Of a DNA stretch of 64,000 nucleotides, positions 35,267-46,685 are shown piece after piece. A program made the translations under genes and the position numbers. Under the pieces are notes generated by a model, which was not told the origin of the DNA, did not search any database, and was given only the letters and a program-made list of their open reading frames with translations. Every line of letters starts with the position of its first letter. Within the stretch, counting starts at the first letter, position 1. The stretch lies in the NCBI GenBank assembly GCA_024752435.1, contig CP103021.1:806001-870000 (forward strand), given 5' to 3'. This DNA is from Allantophomopsis cytisporea. Its lineage: Eukaryota > Ascomycota > Leotiomycetes > Phacidiales > Phacidiaceae.

Positions 35267-35705
35267 ATGCAGAGAAGAAGTTGGTGTAACGTCAATGGAA
35301 GCAGTAACCTTCCATGCCGCTTACAAAATATGCAGAGAAGAAATTAGTGCACGTCAATGGAAGGCAAAGAAGGAGCTGGTGCAACGTCAGTGGAAGCAAT
35401 AGCTTCCACACTACTTACAAAATATGCAGAGAAGAGGTTGGTGTAGCATCAATGGAAGCAATAACTTCGAAGCTGCTTACAGAATATGCAGAGAAAAAGT
35501 TAGTGCATCAATGGAGAGCAGAGAAGAAGTTTGTACAACATTATTGGAAGCAATACCTTCCATGCCGCTTACAAGAATGTAGAGAAACATGCATAGAAAC
35601 ATGCAGAGAAGCATTTAGTACAATGTCAGTAGAAACAATAACTTCTACGCCGCTTACGAGCATGCAGATAAGAAGCTGATGTAACCCCAATAGAAGCAAA
35701 CTTTC
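35267..35705. repeat. Degenerate ~62-bp minisatellite, about 7 copies
   Basis: The motif atgcagagaagaagttggtg begins or recurs in diverged form at 35267, 35330, 35424, 35486, about 35517, 35600 and 35662. It is followed each time by a tract like gtcaatggaagcaataactt and gccgcttacaaaat. Spacing is near 62-63 bp with half-unit insertions. Because 63 is a multiple of three, a frame stays open from 35314 to 35679, but it lacks other signs of a gene. Confidence 0.8.
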
Positions 35706-37980
35706 AGGCCCGTTTCGGACACACTTGTCAGACGAGACTCCTCACTCGTCCTGACGGCCACGTGGCTATCATCTTATACCATGGATCGTCCCGATCAGTG
35801 CCACCAGATGCTCCAAGAGTAAGCCAGCCCCCAAAGACTGTCTGAACATCGTCGACGTTCATAGTAAATGTACCATAGACGTGCCAACGCCACGCCGCCG
35901 CTTGAGTGCCGTGCTGTGATCAGAGCCCCCAGATGAGGCAGAGATACATGTTACAGAAGCACGTCAAGCTTAAAGTACAGGTGGTCAGCCGGTAACCGCT
36001 GTGAAGCCGGTAGATAGTGGATTGACGTTTGGTTCTCTCGTACCTCGCAGTGTGGAGGTAAGGCTCTGCTGACGGAAGGGATCTTTTCCTGCTGCCCGCA
36101 GGTGGCTGAACCCACATTGGCGCTAGAAGGATTCGAATATGCATCGAAGGATCAGCTATCTCAGGTACCTGTCACCTTCCTATATAGCTGCTCCCCCATG
36201 TCTGGCTGGTTTCATATTTTTGTTTATTGTACGTCGTAAGCCGGTAGATAATTCCACTGTTGACAAAGAACCACACTTCCATCCTCCCTTGCTCCTCGTA
36301 TGATGTAGTATAGACCACCATGTAAGTATACTGTAGTGTGACTTCATGATCGAGGTAATTACAGGACTGTGGCTTAAGGACCTAAATGATGTACATGGTG
36401 TGAGACTTGATCCTTGAAGGATTGTCACTCGTGGTTGTGATGACTTGACAACTGAACCTCGTGGCTTGAAAACCATTATATTGTGTGATTATCAAGGCAT
36501 TTTGGACCATTCTCTACTATACGCCTTGTCAAGCTGAAGTAGGATTCCAGTTGTTCATAATCGAAAGATAACACACAAAGCCTACTTCAATGTCAGGCCA
36601 TTTAGCTTGGTTGTTACTTGACCACCGTATCTTTATGGCCACTTGGACTGTGAAGATTTTGGGTTTGTCCGTACTTTCTCACGCTGAGTTGTACTTTCAA
36701 TGGTTGAAAGCGTACAGCATAGCAAGAAAGGTCTTTTCATATGCTGTTTAGATGTCAAGTGATACGTAATTTGATAACTACCGTCTTTTCTTCGGGGGAT
36801 CGGGAGAATGAATTCATTTTCTTACCCGTGAAGCATATGGAACGTTCGTCACGAAACATCCCTCTCGTATAGGCTTTGGCATGTAGATGTTCTTTACTCC
36901 TGTTCTTCTTAGTTCCAAGCCCACACATAGCCTAAGGTAGATATGATCAGCATATCTCTCAAGTGCTTCGCACCAATCCTATGCTTTCAAAGGAGAGAAT
37001 TCAAGTGCTCAGCCCACAAAGGGGCCATCACAACGTCTCCGTAAAATGCGAGCAAGAGGCTATTAGATAGTACATCTCTTTATTGCAATTCTAATGATGT
37101 ATCTTTCGATTACGCGCTTCTTTTGACTCTTCGTTCCAATATTGAGTAATAGCACGAACAAAGCCTCGTACTACCCAGTGTTGGTTTACTCAAGAAATCA
37201 ATGCATACAGGCAATAGCATGTTCCAAATAGAATGTAACAGGTAAATGATTAATAGTCGAAGCTTATCAAAAACCCAACAGAGTGAACTGGTATAATTGG
37301 GTATAGTGCTATAAGTTACAGAACCTTCCTCAGCACGTCCAATGAATCTTCAGTTTACTACCCACGAAACTGTCTTCGCTCGTAATTAGAGAATAGTTAT
37401 CATTGTTCAGGGGTTCAATCCTTCTCTAAGGGATTCAAATCCTTGTGTTCGTGATGGTCAGGGTATTATTTGGTTTCGTCTTCTACTCTACCATCGACCC
37501 CTCGACGATTGAACGAAAAGGTTCTTATTGGAGAATATGAAGAGCATATCTGAGCTTTAAACTGGCTCGAATCAGGGACCTTTGCCAAGGTTGAATGGCG
37601 ATGTCAAATTGAGCATGTTTTTCCTTGTGCATTGATTTATGCCGCAGTCATTGTGTGATATATGCCCTGCACATGGTCTGCAGCAGGATTCATAAGTTTT
37701 GATCTGACACTCATCAACGTGCTGTATCCTTATGAGGCCGGGAACATTGTACAGACGTAATACCATTTCACGTCATAGCTACAGAAAATAGAATACCTAG
37801 AGAATTCATTCTAATATAACAATACCTCGGTACAGCAACAACACATAGAGCTTCAAGACGTAAAGAAAGAAAAGAAGAATGTCTTCTTCACCCAAACTCC
37901 TCCATTGAAAGTTAAGAATGAAAAACAGTTCTCAATTAACTCCATCAGGACTTGCTACTCCCAGATTCTCTCAACTCAAT

Positions 37981-40437
37981 TCAAGTAAGGACAAATGTCC
38001 CACTCGTCCCATTGAACGCCGTAATAGTGCCAGTAACAGCAGCCTTACTATCTCCAAAATACCTAATGCGATACTGACCTTCCTCAACATCGTCGTCCTC
38101 GCCGGTAATCCAGGAGATAGTTACATCGCTGGTGCCGAGGATAGAACTAACACGCGTCCACTCGTAAACGAGAGACCAATCAGAGTCGTCTCTAATGGTG
38201 CTCCAGACACCAGACGAGTCGAGCGCCTCGATGGCGGCGAATGTGCCCTCGAGGTGTAGGTTGTTGCGTGGGTTGGCACCAACGAAAGTAGCGGTCACAG
38301 TATCACCGATTGCGTATGAGGATGAGACATCGGTTTGGACGTCGCCAAAGGACGATAAGATAGGGGCAGCGTCGTAGACAACGCCTGTGATGAAGGAAAG
38401 AGATACGTTGACGTTGTTTGGCGGGAGGGGGCCAACGGGCGGGGACGATGTGGAGGCTGAGTCGAGGTAATGGAGGTTAGAGGTTGTGAGGTTAATATAG
38501 GCGTCAAGAGTATAGGGCCCATAGAGGGTGGAAGCGCCTTCGTAGCGTTGGATACTGTATTCCTCAGGCGTGGCTAAGTAATGAGTGTAGCTGTTTGCTG
38601 GCCCTCCGATTACCACTATTGGATCGGCGGAACCGGTCAGCGACTGAGATGAAGCTGCTGAAGCAATTGCGGATTTCCAGCGTCGACCCGACATTGTGGT
38701 TGCTTCACCTGGACTGATGATCATAATGAATTGACCGACTCGTAGGAGTTGGACATCTACCACGTTTGGAGTCCACTCGTAAGGAGTTGTGATTTCACCA
38801 ACATCCAAGAGAATGGGCTTGGGGTAATGACATCGCTTCTGCTCCTCACTGGGTTCTTTAAGGATTCCAGAGACAACCGCCCAAAGTGGGGATGCATTTG
38901 AAGAGTTGGGGTCATTCTGTGTGAAATCAAACTCTCCAGGACCATCAGTCGTTCCAGCAGCGAAAGAGTATCCCAATGCTGCGGGACAAGTATGTGTATA
39001 AGAACCGTTTGCAAGAGGGAAGGTGAAGTTCGTCATGTCCTGGAAAGTGTGGAATGACTTTACAGCAGAACCTGTCACCGCTGTACCACTTGTTGACAGA
39101 CTGGCATACAAGTCTTTCGCAGGAGCAAACTGACGTCGGCCAATTTCAAAACAAGAGGATGCCCCGTTATCCTTGACAGTAAAGAAAGGACCACGAGCAT
39201 GACAATATTGGCTTGTGCCGTCACTGCATGTACTGTTCTTGAAGCTACATTCACCGCCAACAGCATCTTCGCAATAGGCCCCAAGTACGTTTGGGGATGT
39301 ATCACCAACATTGGCTTGTGAGAAACCAGCAACGAACCCATCCGCGGCATCGTCATCGCCAGCAACACTCTTTTCGAACAAGTCTGCAGCAACACCTTTG
39401 TTGTCACCTGATATTAGAGAGTTGTTGCCCAACATCGATGTACCGTGGACTGGAAACCAGGTCAGTACACCGGTATTCTTTCCATCTGATGCACGCTGGA
39501 ATTTCAACATTGTTAAAGTCTTCTCCACTGAACCATCATCCGAGGTGGTGTTGTATTGTGCCCTCTCATCCTCCGGATTGGCAAGATAAGCGTACAGACT
39601 GCGGTTGATATTGGCCCCGGTAATAGTTGTTGTGCCAGCTGTCAAATATCCGGGCTCCAGGCTTTCGTGCGCTCTCTTGATCGAAAGTACGGCACCATCC
39701 ACAATGGCCTGATAGCTCTGTTTGTCAAAACCCTTGCTGGTGATCTGAGGCAGCAGATAATTGAGCCAAGCTCCTGGTCCGGAATGAGAATGCGTGCCTG
39801 TCACAGCAACATTATGTTGTCCATATACAGAGTAGTCTGAGCCCAACGCCGCAAGTGCGTTAAGGATTCCATATCGAACAGCAGTATCTCCAGACTGGGT
39901 ATCTAGCACAATATATATAAACCGATCATCTGAGTTTTCCAGGTCCCCAAAGATGAAGGCTCGGGAATATATGCGCTGTCGAAGGCCGGTTCCAACTTGA
40001 CTAGCATTTGCATAGCCCATCAAGTTGAGTTCGACAACAGGACTTGCTGATGGTTAGCGGCGGACACTTGCAAATTGATGTGGAAAATATCGGACGTACC
40101 CAGTGATGTCAGCCTTTCCTACACCGAGTAGGTAGTCTCCTGTAGAATTCGCAAGTGTACTCTCTGCACTTTCTTCTGCGCTCCGGGAGATGTTGAAGGC
40201 TGGCAAAGATGACAACGTCAACATGCTCTTAACAAAGAGCAAAAGACAGACTACCAGTACCAGGATGATGAAAGCTCTCATCTTCTGGCCATACTGGAAT
40301 CTCTTCTCTCCAGGACTGACTTCCTCTCCATCCGGATTTTGCTCTAGCTGCTGATACTTGGCGTCCATCTTCTCGATGAGAAACTGATGGCCATCTCTCC
40401 ACACTCCACCGCCCTGATACTTAAACTGGGGACGCAT
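37981..40437 (-). CDS. Neutral (alkaline) ceramidase
   Basis: Two exons, 40437-40100 and 40042-37981, give 799 residues. The enzyme cleaves the amide bond of ceramide to sphingosine and fatty acid (EC 3.5.1.23). Residues about 55-73 (FIILVLVVCLLLFVK) are a membrane anchor after a charged cytoplasmic tail, so the catalytic part should face the ER/secretory lumen or cell exterior. The ceramidase domain starts YLLGVGKADITGPVVELNLMGYA. THSHSGPG (about 196-203) and VHGTSM (about 311-316) carry zinc and active-site residues, and NVGDTSPN (Ser about 362) holds the catalytic serine motif. The C-terminal immunoglobulin-like part ends GTSGTFVLT. Several N-x-S/T sites fit secretion. The intron (57 nt) ends CAGCAAG, and only the second AG keeps the frame. 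Confidence 0.95.
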
Positions 40438-41093
40438 GGCTTAGATTAGATCACAAGTTCATGCTTAACCTCGATAAGATGCCGATTAATCTTGATCTAA
40501 TCCCAGCCAAATCTTGATATTCTTGAAAGACCAATATGTGATGCAGTTACAGGGTGTTGATTAGACAAAGCGTGCATATGTCCCGTCCAATAGGTCCTGT
40601 AGGAGGAAGGTCAGGTAGCAAACGGACGACTCACATGGCTATCGGTACATATGCCGATAGAGATGTCAGACGTACCTGCCTGATCCGTACGTCACTACCC
40701 ATCCTCACATATCACGAACTACGGTGAAGTGCAGCACCAGAGCTATGGATGCGCCGTAGCCGAGAGTACAGGCTTGCACTGCCGTCCCGCATGTGACACT
40801 CTACCTAGGTCAAGGTAACTCGACTTCGACGCCTGATGCGCAAGGCTACAAACGGAATTCGTCCGTGAGGAGAGTCTTGGCATTTTTGAGTTATTCAGAC
40901 GCGAGGCTGAAGGATCACATCTCAAGATCTCTACCTCAATCCAAGCCAAATTAATACACAATTGATACGGCAAACATAATCATCAGAGCAACAACAACTA
41001 CCCTCAAGCTGCTCATCTGCCGCACACCCATAGGACAATCCGTCTTTCTTCACAAAGCATTCACCATCACGTTCACCACGTAACTCGACCACA
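40438..41093. promoter_or_regulatory. Shared 0.66-kb upstream region of ceramidase and SPF27 genes
   Basis: Head-to-head spacing leaves this segment as promoter for both genes. The stretch before the SPF27 ATG is CA/CT-rich, as in many fungal 5' leaders. No specific site is assigned. Confidence 0.45.
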
Positions 41094-41768
41094 ATGCCTC
41101 TCATAACAGAGTCTCACGACTCTCTTCCTTGTATGTGTAAACCCTCAGCCCCCAACCACCAAGCATACGATCAAATACTGACATCAGCATTAGACATCGA
41201 CAGCGAGCCTACACCCGCGGAACGAGCCGCAGCACAGGCCCTCTTAGACGCCGAGATGCCTTCTAACATAACCACACACCCGCTGCTCCCACCTATGCCG
41301 ACGCTACAACCAACACCAGCCATGGCAGTCGAGTACGAGCGACTATCGGCCTCGAAGCCCTTCAGCGGCGGCATTGACACATCACGCTACGAAGCCGCCG
41401 ACGCACCTGAATCCCCCTCCTCCGAAGGCTGGAAGGCAGCGCTACAGCAAGCGTACGTGACGCACACGTACTTGTCCGGACGCTCGGTGCAGCTGTCACT
41501 GCTCGAGAAGTTCGGCAAGAACGCATGGCTTATCTCAAACTCGCAGCTAGAGGCTATTTTGGCGTCGTTGGAGCGCGAGCTGGCGGAGGCGAAGGAGGCA
41601 ATTGATTTTGTGGTGGTTGAGAGGAAGAATATGCAGGAAGGGGTTGCTGGTGAGGTGAGGGGTTTGGAGGAAACGTGGAAGAGGGGGGTAGGTAGGGTTT
41701 TGGAGACGGAGATCGCAGCGGAGGGAGTGAGGAGGGAGATCTTGGAGAGAAGGAGAGCGGGTATTTGA
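41094..41768 (+). CDS. Pre-mRNA-splicing factor SPF27 (BCAS2/Cwf7 family)
   Basis: Two exons, 41094-41130 and 41194-41768, give 203 residues. The start MPLITESHDSLPY joined to IDSEPTPAERAAAQALL is typical of fungal SPF27. This join needs removal of a 63-nt intron (GTATGT...TTAG) that splits a Tyr codon. SPF27 is a small core member of the Prp19/NineTeen complex, needed for spliceosome activation in the nucleus. Residues about 90-200 are helical with coiled-coil pattern (LEAILASLERELAEAKEAIDF), as expected for its binding to Prp19 and Cef1. The intron has no stop in the open frame, so an unspliced message would code for 21 extra residues. Confidence 0.88.
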   Translation: MPLITESHDSLPCMCKPSAPNHQAYDQILTSALDIDSEPTPAERAAAQALLDAEMPSNITTHPLLPPMPTLQPTPAMAVEYERLSASKPFSGGIDTSRYEAADAPESPSSEGWKAALQQAYVTHTYLSGRSVQLSLLEKFGKNAWLISNSQLEAILASLERELAEAKEAIDFVVVERKNMQEGVAGEVRGLEETWKRGVGRVLETEIAAEGVRREILERRRAGI

Positions 41769-42253
41769 TATCGTAGGACTGATGGGATGTTATTGTGGCA
41801 TTAGGCGGCGTTTCTGGTTGAAGTTTGGTTTGGGTTTGGGGGATAGCATCGTATCAAAAAAGGAACCAAGGTTGCATTGCGATATTTGTTGATTGGTGAT
41901 GGTAGAAAGTTCTTGAGATGTTCTAGATATGGGTGAGACGGCTTCATAGACATGGACACATTTTAATCATATGGTAGCACCACAATTTATAAAGCCCATT
42001 TTCCCAACACAAGACCAAGAAAATGATATGGACACTTTTGATTTCGCATTTACGTCATTGAAATGGCATTCGTCCATTGTAATCTGTACTGTATCAAATA
42101 CCTCGCCACTGACCAACCCGTCGGCCTATCACGGAAAATCAGAACAGGAGAAGGGACTCCAAGAACGCCACAAAGTTTGAGTCAGAAGCAAAACCATCCC
42201 CTCCCGGATTCCTCTATCCAAGCCATACCGTCCCAGATCCGATAGCGAATATA
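41769..42253. other. Intergenic region between convergent genes
   Basis: 3' flanks of SPF27 (+) and the PKA regulatory subunit gene (-). No gene seen. Confidence 0.6.
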
Positions 42254-43497
42254 TCACTTCTGCAGAGGATCAATTTCCTCTTCGTGCTTGCTGGGATCAT
42301 TTCTTCGCATGATACCCTCAACAGGTCCCAGAAGTCTTTGGAAACCATCCTTACCGAGTGTTGCAACCTTCACCTCGCCCTTGCTTACAACACTCGCAGC
42401 TCTTGGTGCATCATTGAGCAGAGCCAATTCTCCAAAGTAGTCGCCCTTCTTGTAAAACTTGACTGGCTTATCAACACCCTGCTTGTATGCCTCACACTCT
42501 CCATTCTCCAAAAGATAAAATGCCTCTCCGGCATCACCCTCCTTGATAATTGGTGTGTTGGCTACGAACTTCTGCGTCTCAAGTGCATCGGCAATCTTTG
42601 AACGTTCGTAGGCAGTGAGGCTTGATAGAAGTGGCACTTCCTCGAGGAAGCTTTCGTACATACGTCTGCGCTGGAAGGTCGAGTCCATGAGGATTCGGCG
42701 GAATGTTACACGATCAAGTGCCCAGAGTGTACATCCGGACTCGGCTGACATGACGGTTGCAGCACGAGGCGCATTATACATGAGTGCAAGTTCACCAAAG
42801 GAACCACCGGATTGTATGGTGGTTACCTTTGAGCCAATTCCATCCTTTCCAGACTCATGAGAGCCAGACTTGTTCACATATACATCGAAAGTACCCTTCT
42901 CTACAACATAGAAGAAGTCGCCCTGGTCACCTTGGGTAATAACCTGGCAAGAAGCAATTAGTCTCTGGTCTCAAGTCTCGAATCTTTTTTTGAATAAAAA
43001 CATACCTTGATACCCTTAGCTGGGAGAGGCTTCTCTACAAGAGCTCCCAAAATCTGATTGCTCTGCTCGTCATCGAGGTGACTAAAGAGGAAGTTTCCGG
43101 AAATGGACTTCTTAAGTCTAGCTAATTGGTCGGGAGTCTTCTTGTGGAAAGGAGGTGTCCAGTTGTCATTCGAAGAAGCGGTTGGATTGAGTGATTCTGC
43201 AGAGACTGAAGTTCGTCGGCCCATGCCATAGTTTGATGGGAAGCCGCCATCGGCGGATCGGTATGATGATGGGGGACCCTCACTAGGACCATCATTACTC
43301 GCTAAAGCAGCACTCAATAAAGCGTCATTGTTGTTGAATTGTGCATTAGTTGGCGAGGTGAATGTGTCGTCCTCATCTTCTTCTTGGAGCTGGTGCATGA
43401 TTCCAGGGCTGTGTGGTTGTGGAATAGTCATCGGGCTAGGTGCTCCAAAGGGATTGCTATTCGCACCGAGGCGACCAGGGAATGTGCTTCCAGTCAT
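42254..43497 (-). CDS. pkaR: cAMP-dependent protein kinase regulatory subunit
   Basis: Two exons, 43497-43006 and 42943-42254, give 393 residues; the 62-nt intron has GTATGT and CCAG borders in phase 0. The protein holds the PKA catalytic subunit inactive until cAMP binds. GRRTSVSAE (about 93-101) is the inhibitor/autophosphorylation site. Two cyclic-nucleotide domains follow, with phosphate-binding cassettes FGELALMYNAPRAATV and FGELALLNDAPRAASV, each with the Glu and Arg that bind cAMP. The N-terminal 90 residues are Ser/Pro/Asn-rich. A dimerisation/docking helix pair of the LNREVL...LQFC type is not visible here or in the 2.5 kb upstream, so either the start lies in an unseen exon or this form lacks it. 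A frame stop just before the ATG supports the start used. Confidence 0.94.
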
Positions 43498-44085
43498 GTT
43501 TGTTTGTTACAAATCAGGTACTGGATGTTTGGTGAGGTATATACGACGGGAATATTCGTGTTCTTATGTAGATTGCTAGGAGTCGATTGAGTTAAGTTGT
43601 GCTCCGAAGTTTTTTTTTTGGCTGTTGTATAGATGAAAGAAAGGCGGGGGGGCGATAGCTTAAGTACTGGTGAGGAATACGATGTAAATCAAATGTGAGT
43701 CGGTGTCACTAATTTGTTTATGAGGCACGAGGTAGTAGGAGGGTATTTGAAGGGCTTCAGGATAGGTGTAAGTTGATGATGGTACTAGGAGTCGGCGGCG
43801 CTATGTTCCCTGCGTTATGGTGCTGCGGGTATCCACATCAGCATCGGAGATCAAATGTCTAATATCAAAGCATCGAGGGGTGTGATTAAAAGGACCAGGA
43901 CTTTTTAACACGTACCTGAGAGACAACGGTAAGAAAGGATGAAAGGGAAATTGAAGCTTTGTTTTATGGGGGAAAGTATTAACTTGACAGGTTGAGGTGA
44001 AGGAGATGTTTCTGGGGAGGAGATGGTGGTAAGAAGAGAAGAGCACGAGAGAGAGAGAGTTCAAGAATGTGTGAGTAGTAGTAGG

Positions 44086-44088
<3 letters not shown>

Positions 44089-44120
<32 letters not shown>
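44089..44120. repeat. (AGT)n microsatellite
   Basis: About ten AGT copies with one GGAGA interruption, next to GAGA tracts at 44048-44060 and 44145-44170, upstream of the PKA regulatory subunit gene. Confidence 0.85.
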
Positions 44121-44734
44121 GAGAGTCAAGAGGTTAGTTAAAGTGAGAGAGTGAGAGAGACAGAGAGAGTAATAGTAAGAGTTAATAGTAAGAGAGTTGT
44201 GAGTTGTGGAAACCATTCAAGCAGCTGCGGGCGGGCAGTGGGTGGAGGGGAAAGTGTTGCTCTCAGGCAAGGTAGCAATGCAATCGCTAAGGAATGCGGG
44301 GGGGGGTGATTGGCTACAATTGCCCCGTCAACATTCTATTTGGTCTTCTAGAAGAACAGCGAGTGCCACAGGGTGCTCCGAAGCTCGAGCTTTGCTTTTG
44401 CTTAGGGGCAGAGTGAGGTGAGTGATGCTTCTGTTTGACTTCCATAGAGCATAAGTATGGCATGGTAATAAAGTAAGTAGAGTAATATGGATCAAGCTGC
44501 ATTCGTCATGTGCTACCTTGCTGTGCAGGGTCTTGGGGTCTTGGGTAGGGAGAGAGAGGAACGCTCATTCATCCAAAGCAGCCTTGTTGTATGTTTGCGG
44601 AAGAAGTGCACAGTAGTAGTAGTATTAGTAGTATGGTATGCTACATACATGTATGTACGTAGGTATATTATCCTGTCTCGTTACTCCCGATGACAAGACA
44701 CATCATACGCACTCACATTCCGTGTAGCCAGTAG

Positions 44735-44820
44735 ATATTATTATTATTGTCTTTGTTTTATTATTTTTATTTTATTATTCTTGTTATTCTTGTTATTCTT
44801 ATTATTCTTATTATTCTAAT
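44735..44820. repeat. ATT / TTATTC low-complexity tract
   Basis: Repeated TTATT and ATTCTTGTT/ATTCTTATT units over 85 bases in noncoding DNA. Confidence 0.75.
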
Positions 44821-46685
44821 ACATAACCACATAATTAATCACTTTCTTTTCATCCAATTTCTATTAACCTTCATGGCCACTTTTTTTCTTCCCTTTCTTT
44901 CCCTTTCTTCCCTTTCTTTTCTCTTCTCATTGTCTTGTTGTCTTTCAAACTTGTCCTACCCGTACGTTTGGTGATGTCCACATTTCATCACCCCTTCCCT
45001 CCCTCTCCCATGATCTCGGTACTGAGGTTCAAATTGGCACTTTATCAACCCATGCATTGCCATGTTATTGTTCCAGATAGCCGTTGTCTTTGCCTCGTAG
45101 ATCATCGTGTGATAGCTGTCTCTTCATTTACTGGAAATCCCCTGATTCAGAAAAGTCTAATAATATCGCAATATTCTTTTCCGTAGGGCTCTTGTCTTAC
45201 CTTCTTATTTGATTCTTTTACCCCTTACTTAATGCAAGCGGATAGAATCGAACTTTGATAATGACTTAGCATGAAAGTATCTCTGTGCCTGAGGGAAATG
45301 TCAGCATCAGTTTCAGGAACTGAGGTAATTACTCTAATATACATTACCCGCGAGCACAAATCTTGTTATACTCAAGTTTATAATGTCATAGGGTCAGATC
45401 CGACTGATCCTGCAATTATATAGTCTACAAGTGGTAACACCAAACCAAGAGGCTGACACAACGATTGATGGCATATCAAGTTACACCAAGGCTCTATTTG
45501 TGTGTTCTGGAACCTTCTGACATAATCTGCTGCTTTAAAATAAGAGTGTTTGTGTCATTCATTTTCGAAAGAAATTATTACCTTTTTATTCGTCGCGTCC
45601 AAATTGGATTCACGATCGACAAGCTAACCACTCCTCATGATTGCACTCCTATATAGCTGTGGGCGTCAACTGTCATCATATGTATATTGAGAAGACTTGA
45701 TCTGTTTATTGTTCTTGAAGCTTCGTCCGTCATTATTACTTAGATAAATATATCTTGGGGGACTACATACAGGCACTTTCATTTCGCTTTGAAGTTGCTG
45801 GTGAAATTGTAAATCATGTGATCAGCTTCAACAACGTCATTACATCGGCATCTGTCGAACTCTTGTGCTTACAGGCATACAACTTAAACGAATAAGCATC
45901 ATCTGTGAGATCACAGTAGAATGTGTTTTGAAAAGAACAGGCACGCTATTGAGCGGAAGATTGAGAACAAATAGATATCCAGAGTCCGGTCAGCCTCACT
46001 TGCCTCCCAACCTGAGAACACGCCACACGCGACACATTGTTGTGATAGCAGCAGATAACGTACTTACATCTGCTATTGCTCAGTCAGAGACTACCTACCA
46101 ACCTTACCGGTGCCGGTGTCAGAGCTGGAACGTCCAAAGCTGCGCTGAAGGAAGCTGTCTGCAGTCAAATTGTGCCTTAGCCTCACTTTCATCTACCTTA
46201 ACCGCAGATTCGTTGTAGTAATGGCTTACCCGCCTCCTCCTCCTCCTCCTCTACTCAAATCACGCACTAAACTGCCTCTCTTCAACACTGCGATCAGAAA
46301 TCTACGATACACTCTGTCTTCAATTATTACATCCACTATCATCGCATTTCCTCAAAATCAACATCACGGCTAATCTACTTTGTTGAGCCATCTTCCTGCA
46401 AATTAGCGCCTATCCTAGTAACGGTCCTCTAACCCCAGCACCCCGCGAATACAAACGCACAGGATAGCGCTCGAGTCGAACCTGGCTGTCCTGCGTCTAT
46501 CTCTTCGAGTCCAAAACTACGAAATTCTAACCACGACATCCAACGATACCTTCGAAACCTGAGACCCTTCGACAGCACAGTCGCCTGTCGATAACATCAA
46601 TTCGCCCTAGCACTCTTCGCAGTCCACTTAATACCCCGCGCCTCACAGGAAGCCCCTTCCGAAACTTTCTCCACAGTTATTCAAC

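Larger units (their letters stand above)
31085..37980. other. Gene desert, 6.9 kb, with simple repeats
   Basis: The first kilobase is the upstream region of the C2H2 gene, with a (GAT)n run near 31398. Beyond it I find only short frames, microsatellites near 31968-32060, a short hairpin at 33749-33772 (TGCACCGT against ACGGTGCA) and the minisatellite at 35267. From 36200 to 37980 nothing stands out. No protein family or RNA gene is recognised. Confidence 0.5.
43498..46685. other. Long upstream region of two divergent genes, 3.2 kb
   Basis: The space between the PKA regulatory subunit gene (-) and the CBM48 gene (+). The side near PKA holds GA- and AGT-rich tracts and G-runs (44297-44305). 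The centre has ATT/ATTCTT repeats, and the part before the CBM48 ATG is C/T-rich. Short frames such as 45865-46218 are not convincing. Confidence 0.5.
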
